From Treponema sp. UBA1793 (GTDB lineage Bacteria; Spirochaetota; Spirochaetia; Treponematales; Treponemataceae), in NCBI GenBank assembly GCA_002314445.1, contig DCFX01000004.1, positions 1-48,875 on the forward strand: 48,875 nucleotides of DNA, in the 5' to 3' direction. The number at the start of each line of letters is the position of its first letter. The stretch's first letter is position 1. The notes under the pieces are model-generated. The model had not been told where the DNA came from. It saw nothing but the letters and a program-made list of their open reading frames with translations, and searched no databases. Position numbers and translations under genes: made by a program. Below, piece after piece: positions 16,460 to 24,615 of this stretch.

Positions 16460-17770
16460 TTATCCCTTTGAAGCCAGTATTATTTCCGCAGCTTTATCTG
16501 CTGACAGACTGTCAGTTGTTTCGCGTGTTGCGAGTTTTTTCAGCGACATTGTTCCGTTTTGAATATCCTCATCTTTTATGAAAATACCCCAGGGCACGCA
16601 TTTCGCATCGGTGACAGCATACTGCAGGTTTATCTTTTTAGCATCAGGATATACTTCGACAGCAATACCTTTCCTGCGGAGTTCTGCAGCAGCCTTCTGA
16701 TAGGCAATGGAGTTTTTTTCATCAAGACAGTAAATTTCGGCATCAAGATAACTGCCCTTTTTTTCAGTAAGGCCGAGCTGCTCAAGCCCGGCTATAAGGC
16801 GGTCGAGACCAATTGACGCACCGACTCCCGGAACTTTGTCCTTCATGTACAATCCGGCAAGATTGTCGTATCTGCCGCCTGAGCATACGGAACCGATTGA
16901 AGGCAGGTCGTTGAGAAACGTTTCATAGACAACGCCTGTGTAATAGTCGAGTCCCCGCGTAATACTCGGATCAAATACATAAGATGATTCAATACCAGCG
17001 GCTTTCATCATTTCATAAATGTCACGCATGCGTTTTGTATCTTCTGCAGGTCCTCCCGCCATCTTCTCAAGCTTTTCAAGCGTACTGTCGTAATCAGCAC
17101 CTTCTGCAATGTACGTGAGAATTTCCGAAGCGATATCTGTGCTTCCGGTAATTTCTGCAAGTTCCTTTGCAACTTCGTCTCTGCCGATTTTTGCAAGTTT
17201 GTCGACCGACCTGAGTACATCGTCACTTCTGCCTGAAACGCCGAGTTTTTCAAGAAAGCGGTTAAAAATGCCGCGGTGATTCATACGTATTGTAATATTT
17301 TTTACGCCTATTGCTCCAAGTGCCGTCCGCATGAGATTGAGTATCTCAAAGTCGGATGCCGCACTGTCAGAACCGACTGTGTCTATGTCACACTGCATGA
17401 ATTCCCGGTAGCGTCCGGCCTGCGGTTTTTCTCCGCGCCAGACTTTTGCAATATGGTATCGTTTAAAGGGAAAATAGAGTTCATCTTTATGTTCTGCCGT
17501 AAAACGTGCAAACGGAACCGTAAGATCGAATCTCATTGCAATGTCGCGTCCGCCGTTATCCTGAAAACGGAAAACCTGTTTTTCGGTCTCACCGTTGCTT
17601 TTCCGCAGCAGTATTTCCGTATATTCAAGTACAGGAGTATCGATAGGGACAAAACCGAACGAGCGGTATACTGAAGTAATTTTTTCCATTAAATCGCTGC
17701 GCTCTATTTCCGCAGCAGGAAGAAAGTCTCTGAAGCCCTTGAGGACTCTTGGTTGAATGAGTGTGTCCAT
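16460..17770 (-). CDS. hisS: Histidyl-tRNA synthetase
   Basis: Class II synthetase charging tRNA-His, 436 residues. Motif 1 surrounds GFVPIDTPVLEYTEIL, motif 2 is FRFQDNGGRDIAMRFDLTVP continuing through WRGEKPQAGRYREFMQCD, the HisA motif is ITRGLDYYTGVVYE, and motif 3 is GVGASIGLDRLI. A C-terminal anticodon-binding domain completes it. The minus-strand -10 TAGTAT (complement of 17777-17782) lies 6 bases before the ATG and there is no Shine-Dalgarno, so a leaderless message is likely. It diverges from coaX; the two share the same -10 bases. Confidence 0.95.
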   Translation of the reverse strand: MDTLIQPRVLKGFRDFLPAAEIERSDLMEKITSVYRSFGFVPIDTPVLEYTEILLRKSNGETEKQVFRFQDNGGRDIAMRFDLTVPFARFTAEHKDELYFPFKRYHIAKVWRGEKPQAGRYREFMQCDIDTVGSDSAASDFEILNLMRTALGAIGVKNITIRMNHRGIFNRFLEKLGVSGRSDDVLRSVDKLAKIGRDEVAKELAEITGSTDIASEILTYIAEGADYDSTLEKLEKMAGGPAEDTKRMRDIYEMMKAAGIESSYVFDPSITRGLDYYTGVVYETFLNDLPSIGSVCSGGRYDNLAGLYMKDKVPGVGASIGLDRLIAGLEQLGLTEKKGSYLDAEIYCLDEKNSIAYQKAAAELRRKGIAVEVYPDAKKINLQYAVTDAKCVPWGIFIKDEDIQNGTMSLKKLATRETTDSLSADKAAEIILASKG

Positions 17771-17805
17771 GCTGGTATACTAGCTCAAACAGGAGAAATA
17801 TACAA
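17753..17805. promoter_or_regulatory. Overlapping divergent promoters of hisS and coaX
   Basis: Plus strand: TTGAAT (17753-17758), 17 bases, TATACT (17776-17781), for coaX. Minus strand: TTGTAT (complement of 17800-17805), 17 bases, TAGTAT (complement of 17777-17782), for hisS. The two -10 boxes share five base pairs, so polymerase cannot open both at once. The coaX -35 lies inside the hisS coding region. Confidence 0.65.
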
Positions 17806-18600
17806 TTGCTGCTTTGTTTTGATATTGGCAACACAAATATAAAGACCGCTTTGTTCGAAGGGGACAGAATAACGCATGAATGGAGAATCAGTACAGATGA
17901 GAGACGTACGGGCGATGAATATTTTTCAATCATACGCACGCTTACGCGCGATGTGCCGGTAAATCTTGCAGACATACATTCAGCTGCAGTGAGTTCGGTA
18001 GTCCCCTCTCTTATCGGACCGTTCGTCATAGTGTCGCAGCATCTTATAGGGAAAAAACCGCTCATCATCGGCCCTGATATGTACGCGAAACTTCCTGTAA
18101 AAGTACCTGAATCAGCTGTGCACGAAATCGGAACTGATTTGCTGTGCGATGCTGTCGAAGCCTGGTGCAGATATAAATGCGCGTGTATTATTGCGGATTT
18201 CGGCACGGCACTATCGTTTACAGCCGTTGATGCGGAGGGACATATCGCAGGTATTGCGATTGCGCCCGGAATCGGCACTGCGCTCAAATCGCTTTTTACA
18301 AACACGGCCCAGCTGCCGTCTGTTCCTCTCGAAATTCCGTCTTCAAGTCTTGGAACTAATACGACAGGGGCTATCCAGTCGGGAATTCTGCTTGGATACA
18401 AGGGACTTGTTGAAGGCCTCATTTCACGCATGAAAGCCGATCTTTCCGCAGAGACTGGAATTGCTGAGGATGCCATTAAGACAATCGCGACGGGAGGTCT
18501 TAACAGCATGCTTCAGCCGATTACAGACGCATTCGACGATATAGACAAGGAGCTTACGCTTCACGGACTCAGACGGGCCGCGTCATTTGCGGCACAGTAA
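17806..18600 (+). CDS. coaX: Type III pantothenate kinase
   Basis: Phosphorylates pantothenate in the first step of CoA synthesis. The ASKHA fold is seen in the N-terminal phosphate loop LLLCFDIGNTNIKTALFEGD, the pantothenate-binding IGTDLLCDAVEAW, the ADFGTALSFTAVD motif (phosphate 2) and IAPGIGTALKSLFTNTAQLP. Length (264 residues) matches CoaX. The start is the TTG at 17806, giving M-LLCFDIGNTN after AGGAG (17791-17795). No ATG lies at a sensible position. Unlike its divergent neighbour it has a short leader with a Shine-Dalgarno. Confidence 0.88.
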   Translation: MLLCFDIGNTNIKTALFEGDRITHEWRISTDERRTGDEYFSIIRTLTRDVPVNLADIHSAAVSSVVPSLIGPFVIVSQHLIGKKPLIIGPDMYAKLPVKVPESAVHEIGTDLLCDAVEAWCRYKCACIIADFGTALSFTAVDAEGHIAGIAIAPGIGTALKSLFTNTAQLPSVPLEIPSSSLGTNTTGAIQSGILLGYKGLVEGLISRMKADLSAETGIAEDAIKTIATGGLNSMLQPITDAFDDIDKELTLHGLRRAASFAAQ

Positions 18601-18626
18601 GAGCCTCTGTCCGGGAATTGATGAAG

Positions 18627-19742
18627 TCACTTTCCTACTATATCTTCCCACTGTACTCCTGCGCCGGAAGTCACGTCGCGTACAAGATGCGCACCCAGTA
18701 CTGTCTGAAGAAAGGATGGGGATATTCCCGGTGTAAGTATTTTTTCAGTGCGGAGTACACCGACATCTTTTTCCCCTATTATGCTGCCGGCCTTCATCGC
18801 ATGCATGAAGTGGATTGAGCGGTTTGTCCGTCCGTAATTTTCTGACTCTGCAGGAGCAAGTGTCTTTATGCCCGTTCCGAGCACAGCCTGTACTTTTTCC
18901 GCATCGTACTCGTTTTTCAGCTGCCTGATGATTTCCTCCCGGCCGTGTTCCGCTCCATAATGATTAAGTACGGCTGCGCACTGATTAACGGTGTGAACCA
19001 TTTGTGCGAACTGTTCAGGCTCAAGCGCTACCGGATCGTCGAGTCCGTCTGTTGCTTTGCTCAGCGTTATGTGCTTTTCCGTCATGATGCCGCCTTCCGA
19101 GGCCGCAAGGGCCGGAACGAGTACAGGATCAAGGCTGTGGTCGCTTATGCCGCATGGAATACCGAAAATGCTTCGGAGCGTGCGGACAAGCCGTACATTG
19201 TATTCAGTCTCAGGGGCAGGATAGCTTGTAATGCAGTGCAGCAGTGTTACTCTTTCCGTGCCGAGAATTGACAGTGTATTTTCTATATCCGCGAGTTTTG
19301 ATACGCCGCTTGAAACAATAATGGGAACTGGCTCGGCCCCGTCCTTTTTCTGCTTTTCCCTGTAGGCTGCGAGCGCTTCAAGCATGGGAATGTGGTTGAG
19401 TTCAGGTGATGCAATTTTTACTGCATCCGGATGGATGTTAAGCAGTTCATACAGGCTGCGCAGGCCGAACGGAGCGCATATGAATTGCACACCTTTTGAA
19501 CGGGCATAGCCGGCCGCGTGCGCATAAAAATCCGGTGCAACTTCAAGCTGCCTGAACCTGTCATACAGCCTGATATTTCCTCCGGGAAGTTTTACGAACC
19601 CTGTGTCCGGATGAAGTATTTCATCAGCATACACCCATTGGAATTTTACCGCATCTGTCCCTGCGGCCGCAGCTGCATCTATAAGTCTTTCCGCTTTTTC
19701 AATAGAACCGCCGTGTGACGTTCCGATTTCTGCAATAATCAT
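18627..19742 (-). CDS. NeuB-family sialic/nonulosonic acid synthase with SAF domain
   Basis: 371 residues. The TIM-barrel NeuB domain starts IIAEIGTSHGGS and contains DAVKFQWVYADE, KIASPELNHIPML, VSSGVSKLADIENTL, LLHCITSYPAPE and GISDHSLDP. The C-terminal SAF (antifreeze-like) domain has GRTNRSIHFMHAMKAGSII. The family condenses phosphoenolpyruvate with an N-acyl sugar to make sialic, legionaminic or pseudaminic acid. A frame extends to 19769, but ATG 19742 gives the conserved N-terminus and lies 7 bases after a -10 box. The other enzymes of such a pathway (capD and DegT types) are 10 kb away. Confidence 0.85.
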   Translation of the reverse strand: MIIAEIGTSHGGSIEKAERLIDAAAAAGTDAVKFQWVYADEILHPDTGFVKLPGGNIRLYDRFRQLEVAPDFYAHAAGYARSKGVQFICAPFGLRSLYELLNIHPDAVKIASPELNHIPMLEALAAYREKQKKDGAEPVPIIVSSGVSKLADIENTLSILGTERVTLLHCITSYPAPETEYNVRLVRTLRSIFGIPCGISDHSLDPVLVPALAASEGGIMTEKHITLSKATDGLDDPVALEPEQFAQMVHTVNQCAAVLNHYGAEHGREEIIRQLKNEYDAEKVQAVLGTGIKTLAPAESENYGRTNRSIHFMHAMKAGSIIGEKDVGVLRTEKILTPGISPSFLQTVLGAHLVRDVTSGAGVQWEDIVGK

Positions 19743-19749
19743 GCCATAC

Positions 19750-19767
19750 AGTATAGCGCAGCTGCGC
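19750..19767 (-). promoter_or_regulatory. NeuB-gene promoter with a 12-base palindrome in the spacer
   Basis: -10 TATACT (complement of 19750-19755) is followed after 7 bases by the ATG. Immediately upstream lies the perfect palindrome GCGCAGCTGCGC (19756-19767), which occupies most of the -35/-10 spacer. The palindrome is well placed for a regulator to block polymerase. No clear -35 is visible. Confidence 0.5.
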
Positions 19768-19769
19768 AT

Positions 19770-21155
19770 TTAAAGCATCTTCCGTTTTCTGTTCAGCTTC
19801 AGCATGAATAAAAGCAGCAGGGCAAGGTACGCAATGACAAGAAAGAATACAAGCCAGACTGCCGTGTCGGATTGCGGTGCAATGCCTATAAGGAACAGTA
19901 CCGGAACGCCCATGAATACTGCCGTTCCGCTACCCGATACGAGACTATTTGCAGCAGGCGTTTCGAACGCCGGATCGATTTCCCTTACAAGGAGAATGCC
20001 TGAACCGATAGTTCCCGTGAGCATGCCGAACATACCGAAAAATTCTTCGGTTTCATAGCCTTTGTATATTTTCCCGCATATCCACCTGAGATAGGAGAAT
20101 GTTGCAATACCTCCCGCCGTACTGGTGAGCAGGAAGGGTATCCACAACCCTTGTATATCACGTATGTCGATTGAGGCAATGCCTGCAATAATCATGATAT
20201 CGAACGCGAAGCCTGAAATACGTGAAAGAAGATAGTCATTCTGATACTGGTGATTCATCATGTTGTGCCGCTGTAGATAATGGAACGCACTTTTTACAGC
20301 CAGAGAAATTCCGACTGCTATCATAAAGTTAAATCCCCATATGAGCGGATTTAAAAGATTCTGGACAGAAGGCAGCCATTTTGTTATTGCCGATGTACTG
20401 CCGTACATGGCAAAATACGTAATCATGTAGACAATCAGAACTAAAGCTATCTGAAGAGAGAATCTGTCGACAGATTCGGAAACGGGAAGTTCGTTCCTGC
20501 TTTGAAACAGGTCAATTGTTACGGAACCGGACACAGAACTGCTTTCTTTCCGCATGATTTTTTTCTGCCGCTGCAGTATGTTCAGATATATGACGCCTGC
20601 AACGCATGCCACAAGAAATCCGCAGGCAGCTATTGCAAGGGCATATGAACGTCCACCGGTAAAGCCGAGAGCTTCATACGTCGCTCCGATGTTGTTCGCC
20701 TGTCCCGGCCCCTGTCCGTACCCCATCGGCAGAAGGATTCCTGAAGCCTTAAAAAACGTCGGTATGAACGTGTACGCGAGAACCAGCGATATACTGAGTC
20801 CACATAATCCCTGAACGAGATATGTGCTTACGATGACGGCACCGCTTTTCAACGCAGTGAAATTGTCGTTGAACCGGCCGGATTCCTTTCCGGAAACGCG
20901 GAGCGACAATGCAATAAAACCTATCGCAATTCCGTGATAGGTTAGTTTATCCAGAAAAGCAGCGTCTACGGGAATTATTTTTGCAGTACGCACTATCAGC
21001 AGTATGAATCCTGCTATAACGGCAGTCGGCAGAAGCGATTTTTTTACGCCTGGTATTTTTCTCCTCAGAATGTTTGCTGCAAGAAGCACCGAACAAATAA
21101 TCCCGCTCTGGACGATGATATTCCAGAGCGCCGTATTTGCAGCTGAGCTGTCCAT
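19770..21155 (-). CDS. Sodium/glutamate symporter-like membrane protein (GltS family)
   Basis: A 461-residue inner-membrane protein with about 10-12 hydrophobic segments in two halves. Each half holds a re-entrant-loop-like Gly-rich stretch: LPMGYGQGPGQANNIGATYE in the first and the FGMFGMLTGTIGSGILLVRE region in the second. This is the layout of GltS (ESS family) transporters, which import glutamate with sodium. The loop differs from the GHGT of E. coli GltS, so the substrate is uncertain. The start has GGAGGT, which overlaps the plsC stop codon region, so translation is coupled to the acyltransferase gene upstream. Confidence 0.7.
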   Translation of the reverse strand: MDSSAANTALWNIIVQSGIICSVLLAANILRRKIPGVKKSLLPTAVIAGFILLIVRTAKIIPVDAAFLDKLTYHGIAIGFIALSLRVSGKESGRFNDNFTALKSGAVIVSTYLVQGLCGLSISLVLAYTFIPTFFKASGILLPMGYGQGPGQANNIGATYEALGFTGGRSYALAIAACGFLVACVAGVIYLNILQRQKKIMRKESSSVSGSVTIDLFQSRNELPVSESVDRFSLQIALVLIVYMITYFAMYGSTSAITKWLPSVQNLLNPLIWGFNFMIAVGISLAVKSAFHYLQRHNMMNHQYQNDYLLSRISGFAFDIMIIAGIASIDIRDIQGLWIPFLLTSTAGGIATFSYLRWICGKIYKGYETEEFFGMFGMLTGTIGSGILLVREIDPAFETPAANSLVSGSGTAVFMGVPVLFLIGIAPQSDTAVWLVFFLVIAYLALLLLFMLKLNRKRKML

Positions 21156-21157
21156 AG

Positions 21158-22354
21158 TTAACCTCCGTTTTGCGGAAAAAGATGATTATACGCGAGGGCG
21201 AATTTCCGTCCGTTTTTGAGCGACTTCGACATTATCTGGTAATTCAGGCCGTCTTTGCATGAAAACAGTAGTACCTTCCGCAGTGAAATCTGCATGCCGA
21301 TGATTGTTTCCAGTTTGACCTGATAATCTGCTACAGTGAGCCTGTCTTTGTAAAAAAGCAATTCTCCCGATGCAAGTTTTTTTTCTTTGTGCCCACTGGT
21401 AATGACGGAAAGTTCTACGTAAGGGGCGTTGAGCAGTACTGTGCCTTTCCCGGCCGCATCAATATCTGCATACAGCTTTTTTGTCTGCCACATATCCCAG
21501 TCCGTAATAGTCTGAAATTTGAAACTGCCCGCAAGTGTTCCGTATACAGTATAAACTGATTCTGCCCCGCAGTGCGTGCAGTATACGCAGCTGCCTTTCG
21601 TCTCAAGCGAATCATATCGTCCGCAGCAGGGGCAGAGAAAGAGTGCCGATTCCAGTCCTATGGCTCTTTTTCGTGCCTTGTATTTTATATGTTTTAAAGC
21701 CTGCCTCGCGTATGCGTCTTCCGCTAAATCTGCCTGGATGCATTCAAGCAGTTTCTCCTGCGTCATACCTGCAATTTCATCTTTTTGATATATGCGTATA
21801 ACATGTCCGTGCATCCACCCCCGCCTCAGACTGAATGCGGAACTCCACCGCGGAGACGTAAAATAGCCTCCTTCAAACCGGAATGTAATAAGCGGAACGC
21901 TGCTTATTTTGATAAGTTTTGCGGCAGCTGCATCTATTTTTCCCGTAAGGCCGTTAAACGTCCTGTTCCCCTCCGGAAAAAAACATACATTATGACCGGC
22001 CTTTATGTGCTTTATCATGCTGATGACTGCCGTTGCATCAGATTTTCCTTTTATTTTAGAAATGATTCCGAAGTTTTTTACAATAAAACGGGATATCCAG
22101 CCGAGCCTCAAAATCTGTTCGCCTGCCAGATAATACATGCTGTCCTTAAAGCTTAATCCGCACAGCCACGGATCAAGATTGCAGACATGATTGCAGATCA
22201 CTATATAGTTGTCCTTCAGGCTGGGGGCGTTTTCATACGCATAACAGAAAAGAAGAGGCAGTATCCTGCGAAGTATCCGTCTCCAGACAGTCCACCGCCT
22301 GCTGTATGTTTCGTGGCTTTGTATCGGTAGTTTATTTCCGGTGCTGCTGAACAT
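21158..22354 (-). CDS. PlsC-type acyltransferase fused to a zinc ribbon and C-terminal domain
   Basis: 398 residues. The acyltransferase part has NHVCNLD (His56, Asp61) and PEGNRTF (128-134), the two hallmarks of 1-acyl-glycerol-3-phosphate acyltransferases, so it should acylate a lipid precursor at the membrane. After about residue 235 comes a four-Cys zinc ribbon, CPCCGRYDSL then CVYCTHC (likely ligands Cys241, 244, 259, 262). Then about 130 residues with strand-rich segments (GELLFYKDRLTVADYQVKLE and CKDGLNYQIMSKS) suggest a PH/GRAM-like fold. Ordinary PlsC proteins are about 240 residues. It is translated just before the GltS-like gene. A TATAAT (complement of 22379-22384) lies upstream. 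Confidence 0.78.
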   Translation of the reverse strand: MFSSTGNKLPIQSHETYSRRWTVWRRILRRILPLLFCYAYENAPSLKDNYIVICNHVCNLDPWLCGLSFKDSMYYLAGEQILRLGWISRFIVKNFGIISKIKGKSDATAVISMIKHIKAGHNVCFFPEGNRTFNGLTGKIDAAAAKLIKISSVPLITFRFEGGYFTSPRWSSAFSLRRGWMHGHVIRIYQKDEIAGMTQEKLLECIQADLAEDAYARQALKHIKYKARKRAIGLESALFLCPCCGRYDSLETKGSCVYCTHCGAESVYTVYGTLAGSFKFQTITDWDMWQTKKLYADIDAAGKGTVLLNAPYVELSVITSGHKEKKLASGELLFYKDRLTVADYQVKLETIIGMQISLRKVLLFSCKDGLNYQIMSKSLKNGRKFALAYNHLFPQNGG

Positions 22355-22467
22355 TATTGTCTGGCCTGCCTCTATTTCATTATAACACGGCGTACATTAT
22401 GACATCGCAAATAAAAATCATTTTTGCATTAAAATGATGTTAATTTTTGAGCTGAAGCTGGGGCACA

Positions 22468-22497
22468 TTGACACATCTTTCTATAATATGGTAATAT
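22468..22497 (+). promoter_or_regulatory. Promoter of yebC
   Basis: TTGACA (22468-22473), 18 bases, TAATAT (22492-22497). The leader is about 42 bases and carries a Shine-Dalgarno (AAGGAG) before the ATG at 22547. This gene is a leadered contrast to the leaderless genes nearby. Confidence 0.65.
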
Positions 22498-22546
22498 AAA
22501 GAACTAGTCACACTTAATTAGTAATTGTTTTTGTAAGGAGTGCCTC

Positions 22547-23296
22547 ATGTCAGGACATAGTAAATGGTCGACCATTAAACACGCAAAGGGAATAGCTGAT
22601 GCAAAACGCGGTCAGATGTTCACTAAGTTCATCAAGGAAATTTCCATAGCTGCCCGTATGGGTGGTGGAGACCCCGACTCGAACCCGCGTCTGCGTACCG
22701 CTATCCTCAAGGCCCGCGCATCAAGTATGCCGAAAGACAATATTGAACGCGCTATCAAGAAGGGTACCGGTGAACTCGGTGGAAAAATATACGAAGAGCT
22801 TGTTTACGAGGGATATGGTCCGGGCGGTGTTGCTGTTCTGGTAGAAGTTCTTACTGATAATAAGAACAGGGCCGCAGCCGATGTCCGCAATTTGTTCGAC
22901 AAGAACGGCGGAAAGCTTGGCGTTACAGGTTCTGTTTCACGTATGTTTGCACGCAAAGGTACAATTGAGTACGATGCAGAGAGCATTTCAGAAGATACAG
23001 TAATGGAAACAGGACTTGATGCAGGTGCCGACGATATAGTAAATGAAGGCGGCGTTATCACCGTTACGACAGATCCCACAGCATTCGATAAGGTTCTTGA
23101 AGCTCTTCAGGAAAAGGGGCTCGAATCTCTTTCTGCCGAAGTAGGAATGGTTCCTGATACGACAACTGCTGTCGATGCAGCAACTGCTGCGAAAGTGCAG
23201 AAGCTTATTGACAGGCTTGAAGAGAATGATGATGTGCAGAATGTGTACTCAAACGTTGAGTATCCGGAAGATTTTGATCCTTCCGAAGCTGAATAA
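22547..23296 (+). CDS. YebC/PmpR-family protein (TACO1-like)
   Basis: 249 residues, full length for the family. It begins with the invariant MSGHSKWSTIKHAKGIADAK and also has NIERAIKKGTGE, YEGYGPGGVAVLVEVLTDN and NLFDKNGGKLGVTGSVS. Members act as DNA-binding regulators or as translation factors that help ribosomes through proline-rich stretches. Which role applies here cannot be decided. It has its own promoter and terminator. In many bacteria yebC precedes ruvC, as it does here, so it may also be co-transcribed by read-through. Confidence 0.92.
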   Translation: MSGHSKWSTIKHAKGIADAKRGQMFTKFIKEISIAARMGGGDPDSNPRLRTAILKARASSMPKDNIERAIKKGTGELGGKIYEELVYEGYGPGGVAVLVEVLTDNKNRAAADVRNLFDKNGGKLGVTGSVSRMFARKGTIEYDAESISEDTVMETGLDAGADDIVNEGGVITVTTDPTAFDKVLEALQEKGLESLSAEVGMVPDTTTAVDAATAAKVQKLIDRLEENDDVQNVYSNVEYPEDFDPSEAE

Positions 23297-23312
23297 GCTC
23301 AAATTTTTCCCG

Positions 23313-23401
23313 GCTGCAGAATACCACTGAAAACGTAAAAACAGTATTTTTGCAGCACTGAAACAGAAAATCACAGTCATTTGAGGCTGTGGTTTTTTTT
23401 T
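23313..23401 (+). terminator. yebC terminator region, two hairpins
   Basis: The first stem is GCTGCA/TGCAGC with inner AATAC/GTATT (about 23313-23356). The second, closer to a classic terminator, pairs AATCACAG (23369-23376) with CTGTGGTT (23387-23394) and runs into T9. The -35 region of ruvC overlaps the T-run. Confidence 0.65.
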
Positions 23402-23412
23402 ATCCCGAAAGG

Positions 23413-23418
23413 TATAAT
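23413..23418 (+). promoter_or_regulatory. -10 box of ruvC
   Basis: A perfect TATAAT lies 6 bases before the ATG at 23425. The matching -35 window (23390-23395, TGGTTT) is poor and falls within the preceding terminator. Confidence 0.6.
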
Positions 23419-23424
23419 TGCAGT

Positions 23425-23985
23425 ATGATTTCTACTAAAAAGTTTCAACCATTACCAGGGACGCAGGAAGTACTCTCTAAAACCTGTACAGGAAAAGTGC
23501 ACAAAATCAGGCGCGTTCTTGGTATTGATCCGGGGCTTGCTTCAACGGGATTCGGTGTTGTCGATTATAAAGACGGGCGGTATCGGATGGTAAGCTACGG
23601 AGTTATTGAAACGACTGTGCATATGCCGCACTGTGAACGGCTTCTCGCAATATACAACCGGCTGTGTGCAGTTATAGACGAGTTCAAACCGCAGGAATCC
23701 GGTATGGAGACACTATATTTTTCCCGGAATACATCTTCTGCGATGGGAGTTGCGGAAGCGCGCGGTGTCGTGACCCTTTGCCTTGCACAGCACTGCATCA
23801 GCCTGGGGGAATACACTCCGAATCAGATTAAGCAGGCGGTAACGGGAACGGCAGCGGCAGATAAGAAACTTGTCGAGAAGTATGTAAAAATACTGCTTGC
23901 GCTCGAGACGGAACCAAGACCTGACCATGCTGCGGATGCTCTTGCCGGAGCAATTACACATCTTCATTATTCCTCTGTTTTTTGA
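23425..23985 (+). CDS. ruvC: Holliday junction resolvase RuvC
   Basis: Endonuclease that cuts Holliday junctions delivered by RuvAB. The first catalytic Asp lies in VLGIDPGLASTGFGVV, the Glu in MGVAEARGVV-type context after SGMETLYFSRNTSSA, and the C-terminal acidic pair in RPDHAADALAGAITH. The protein has 186 residues, because about 28 residues precede the GIDPG strand where the family usually has only a few. The start is supported by a TATAAT 6 bases upstream of the ATG. A shorter product from an internal start cannot be excluded. ruvA begins 12 bases downstream with its own promoter. Confidence 0.92.
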   Translation: MISTKKFQPLPGTQEVLSKTCTGKVHKIRRVLGIDPGLASTGFGVVDYKDGRYRMVSYGVIETTVHMPHCERLLAIYNRLCAVIDEFKPQESGMETLYFSRNTSSAMGVAEARGVVTLCLAQHCISLGEYTPNQIKQAVTGTAAADKKLVEKYVKILLALETEPRPDHAADALAGAITHLHYSSVF

Positions 23986-23991
23986 TATACT
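23963..23991 (+). promoter_or_regulatory. Promoter of ruvA within the end of ruvC
   Basis: TTCATT (23963-23968), 17 bases, TATACT (23986-23991), then 6 bases to the ATG at 23998. The box covers the ruvC stop. No Shine-Dalgarno is present, so ruvA is probably leaderless when made from this promoter. Confidence 0.55.
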
Positions 23992-23997
23992 ATATGT

Positions 23998-24615
23998 ATG
24001 TTTAACAGTCTGACCGGTACAATTACCGGCAAATTTCCGAATACTGTTTTTATTGATACACATGGAATTGAATGGAGCCTCACCGTTCCGGGTACTACAG
24101 TAGACGCGCTGCCGCCCGTCGGACAGACAGGCCGCATTTATACGTACATGGTACATACCGAAGACTTTATGGCCCTTTACGGCTTTGCATCGAATCAGGA
24201 ACGCCAGTTGTTTCTCGATCTACTCAAAGTCGAAGGCATAGGGCCTAAGGGCGCAGTCAAGATTCTTACAAACATTGCCGGCACGCAGCTTGTCGCTGCC
24301 CTTGATAAAGGCGATGTCGCTGTTCTGGAAAAAGTCCCGGGGGTTGGAAAAAAGACAGCTGCGAAGATGATGCTTGCCCTCAAAGGAAAGCTGACTCTTG
24401 ATGGAAGCGAAACTGTTGTCAGACGCGCTGCATCAGGACCGTATGATGCCGTTGTGACATCGCTTGCTTCTATGGGATACGACAGGCGCGACTGCGAACA
24501 GGCCGTTGCTGATATTTCCGCCGTTCTTGCAAAAGAGGATGGCTGGGACAACAAAAAAACGACAGAAAAGGAAGATGCTGTATTCCGCCGTGCGCTTGTG
24601 GAGCTTGCACAATGA
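23998..24615 (+). CDS. ruvA: Holliday junction DNA helicase subunit RuvA
   Basis: Tetrameric junction-binding subunit that loads RuvB rings for branch migration. It has 205 residues in the three expected domains: N-terminal OB fold (MFNSLTGTITGKFPNTVFID), two helix-hairpin-helix motifs (LLKVEGIGPKGAVKIL and EKVPGVGKKTAAKMML), and a C-terminal helical domain that binds RuvB. Its stop overlaps the ruvB start by four bases (ATGA), coupling their synthesis. Confidence 0.95.
   Translation: MFNSLTGTITGKFPNTVFIDTHGIEWSLTVPGTTVDALPPVGQTGRIYTYMVHTEDFMALYGFASNQERQLFLDLLKVEGIGPKGAVKILTNIAGTQLVAALDKGDVAVLEKVPGVGKKTAAKMMLALKGKLTLDGSETVVRRAASGPYDAVVTSLASMGYDRRDCEQAVADISAVLAKEDGWDNKKTTEKEDAVFRRALVELAQ

Noticed and set aside
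23425..23510. Frameshift or fusion to explain the long RuvC N-terminus
   Set aside because: The frame is continuous from an ATG 6 bases after a TATAAT, so a modest native extension is the simpler reading.
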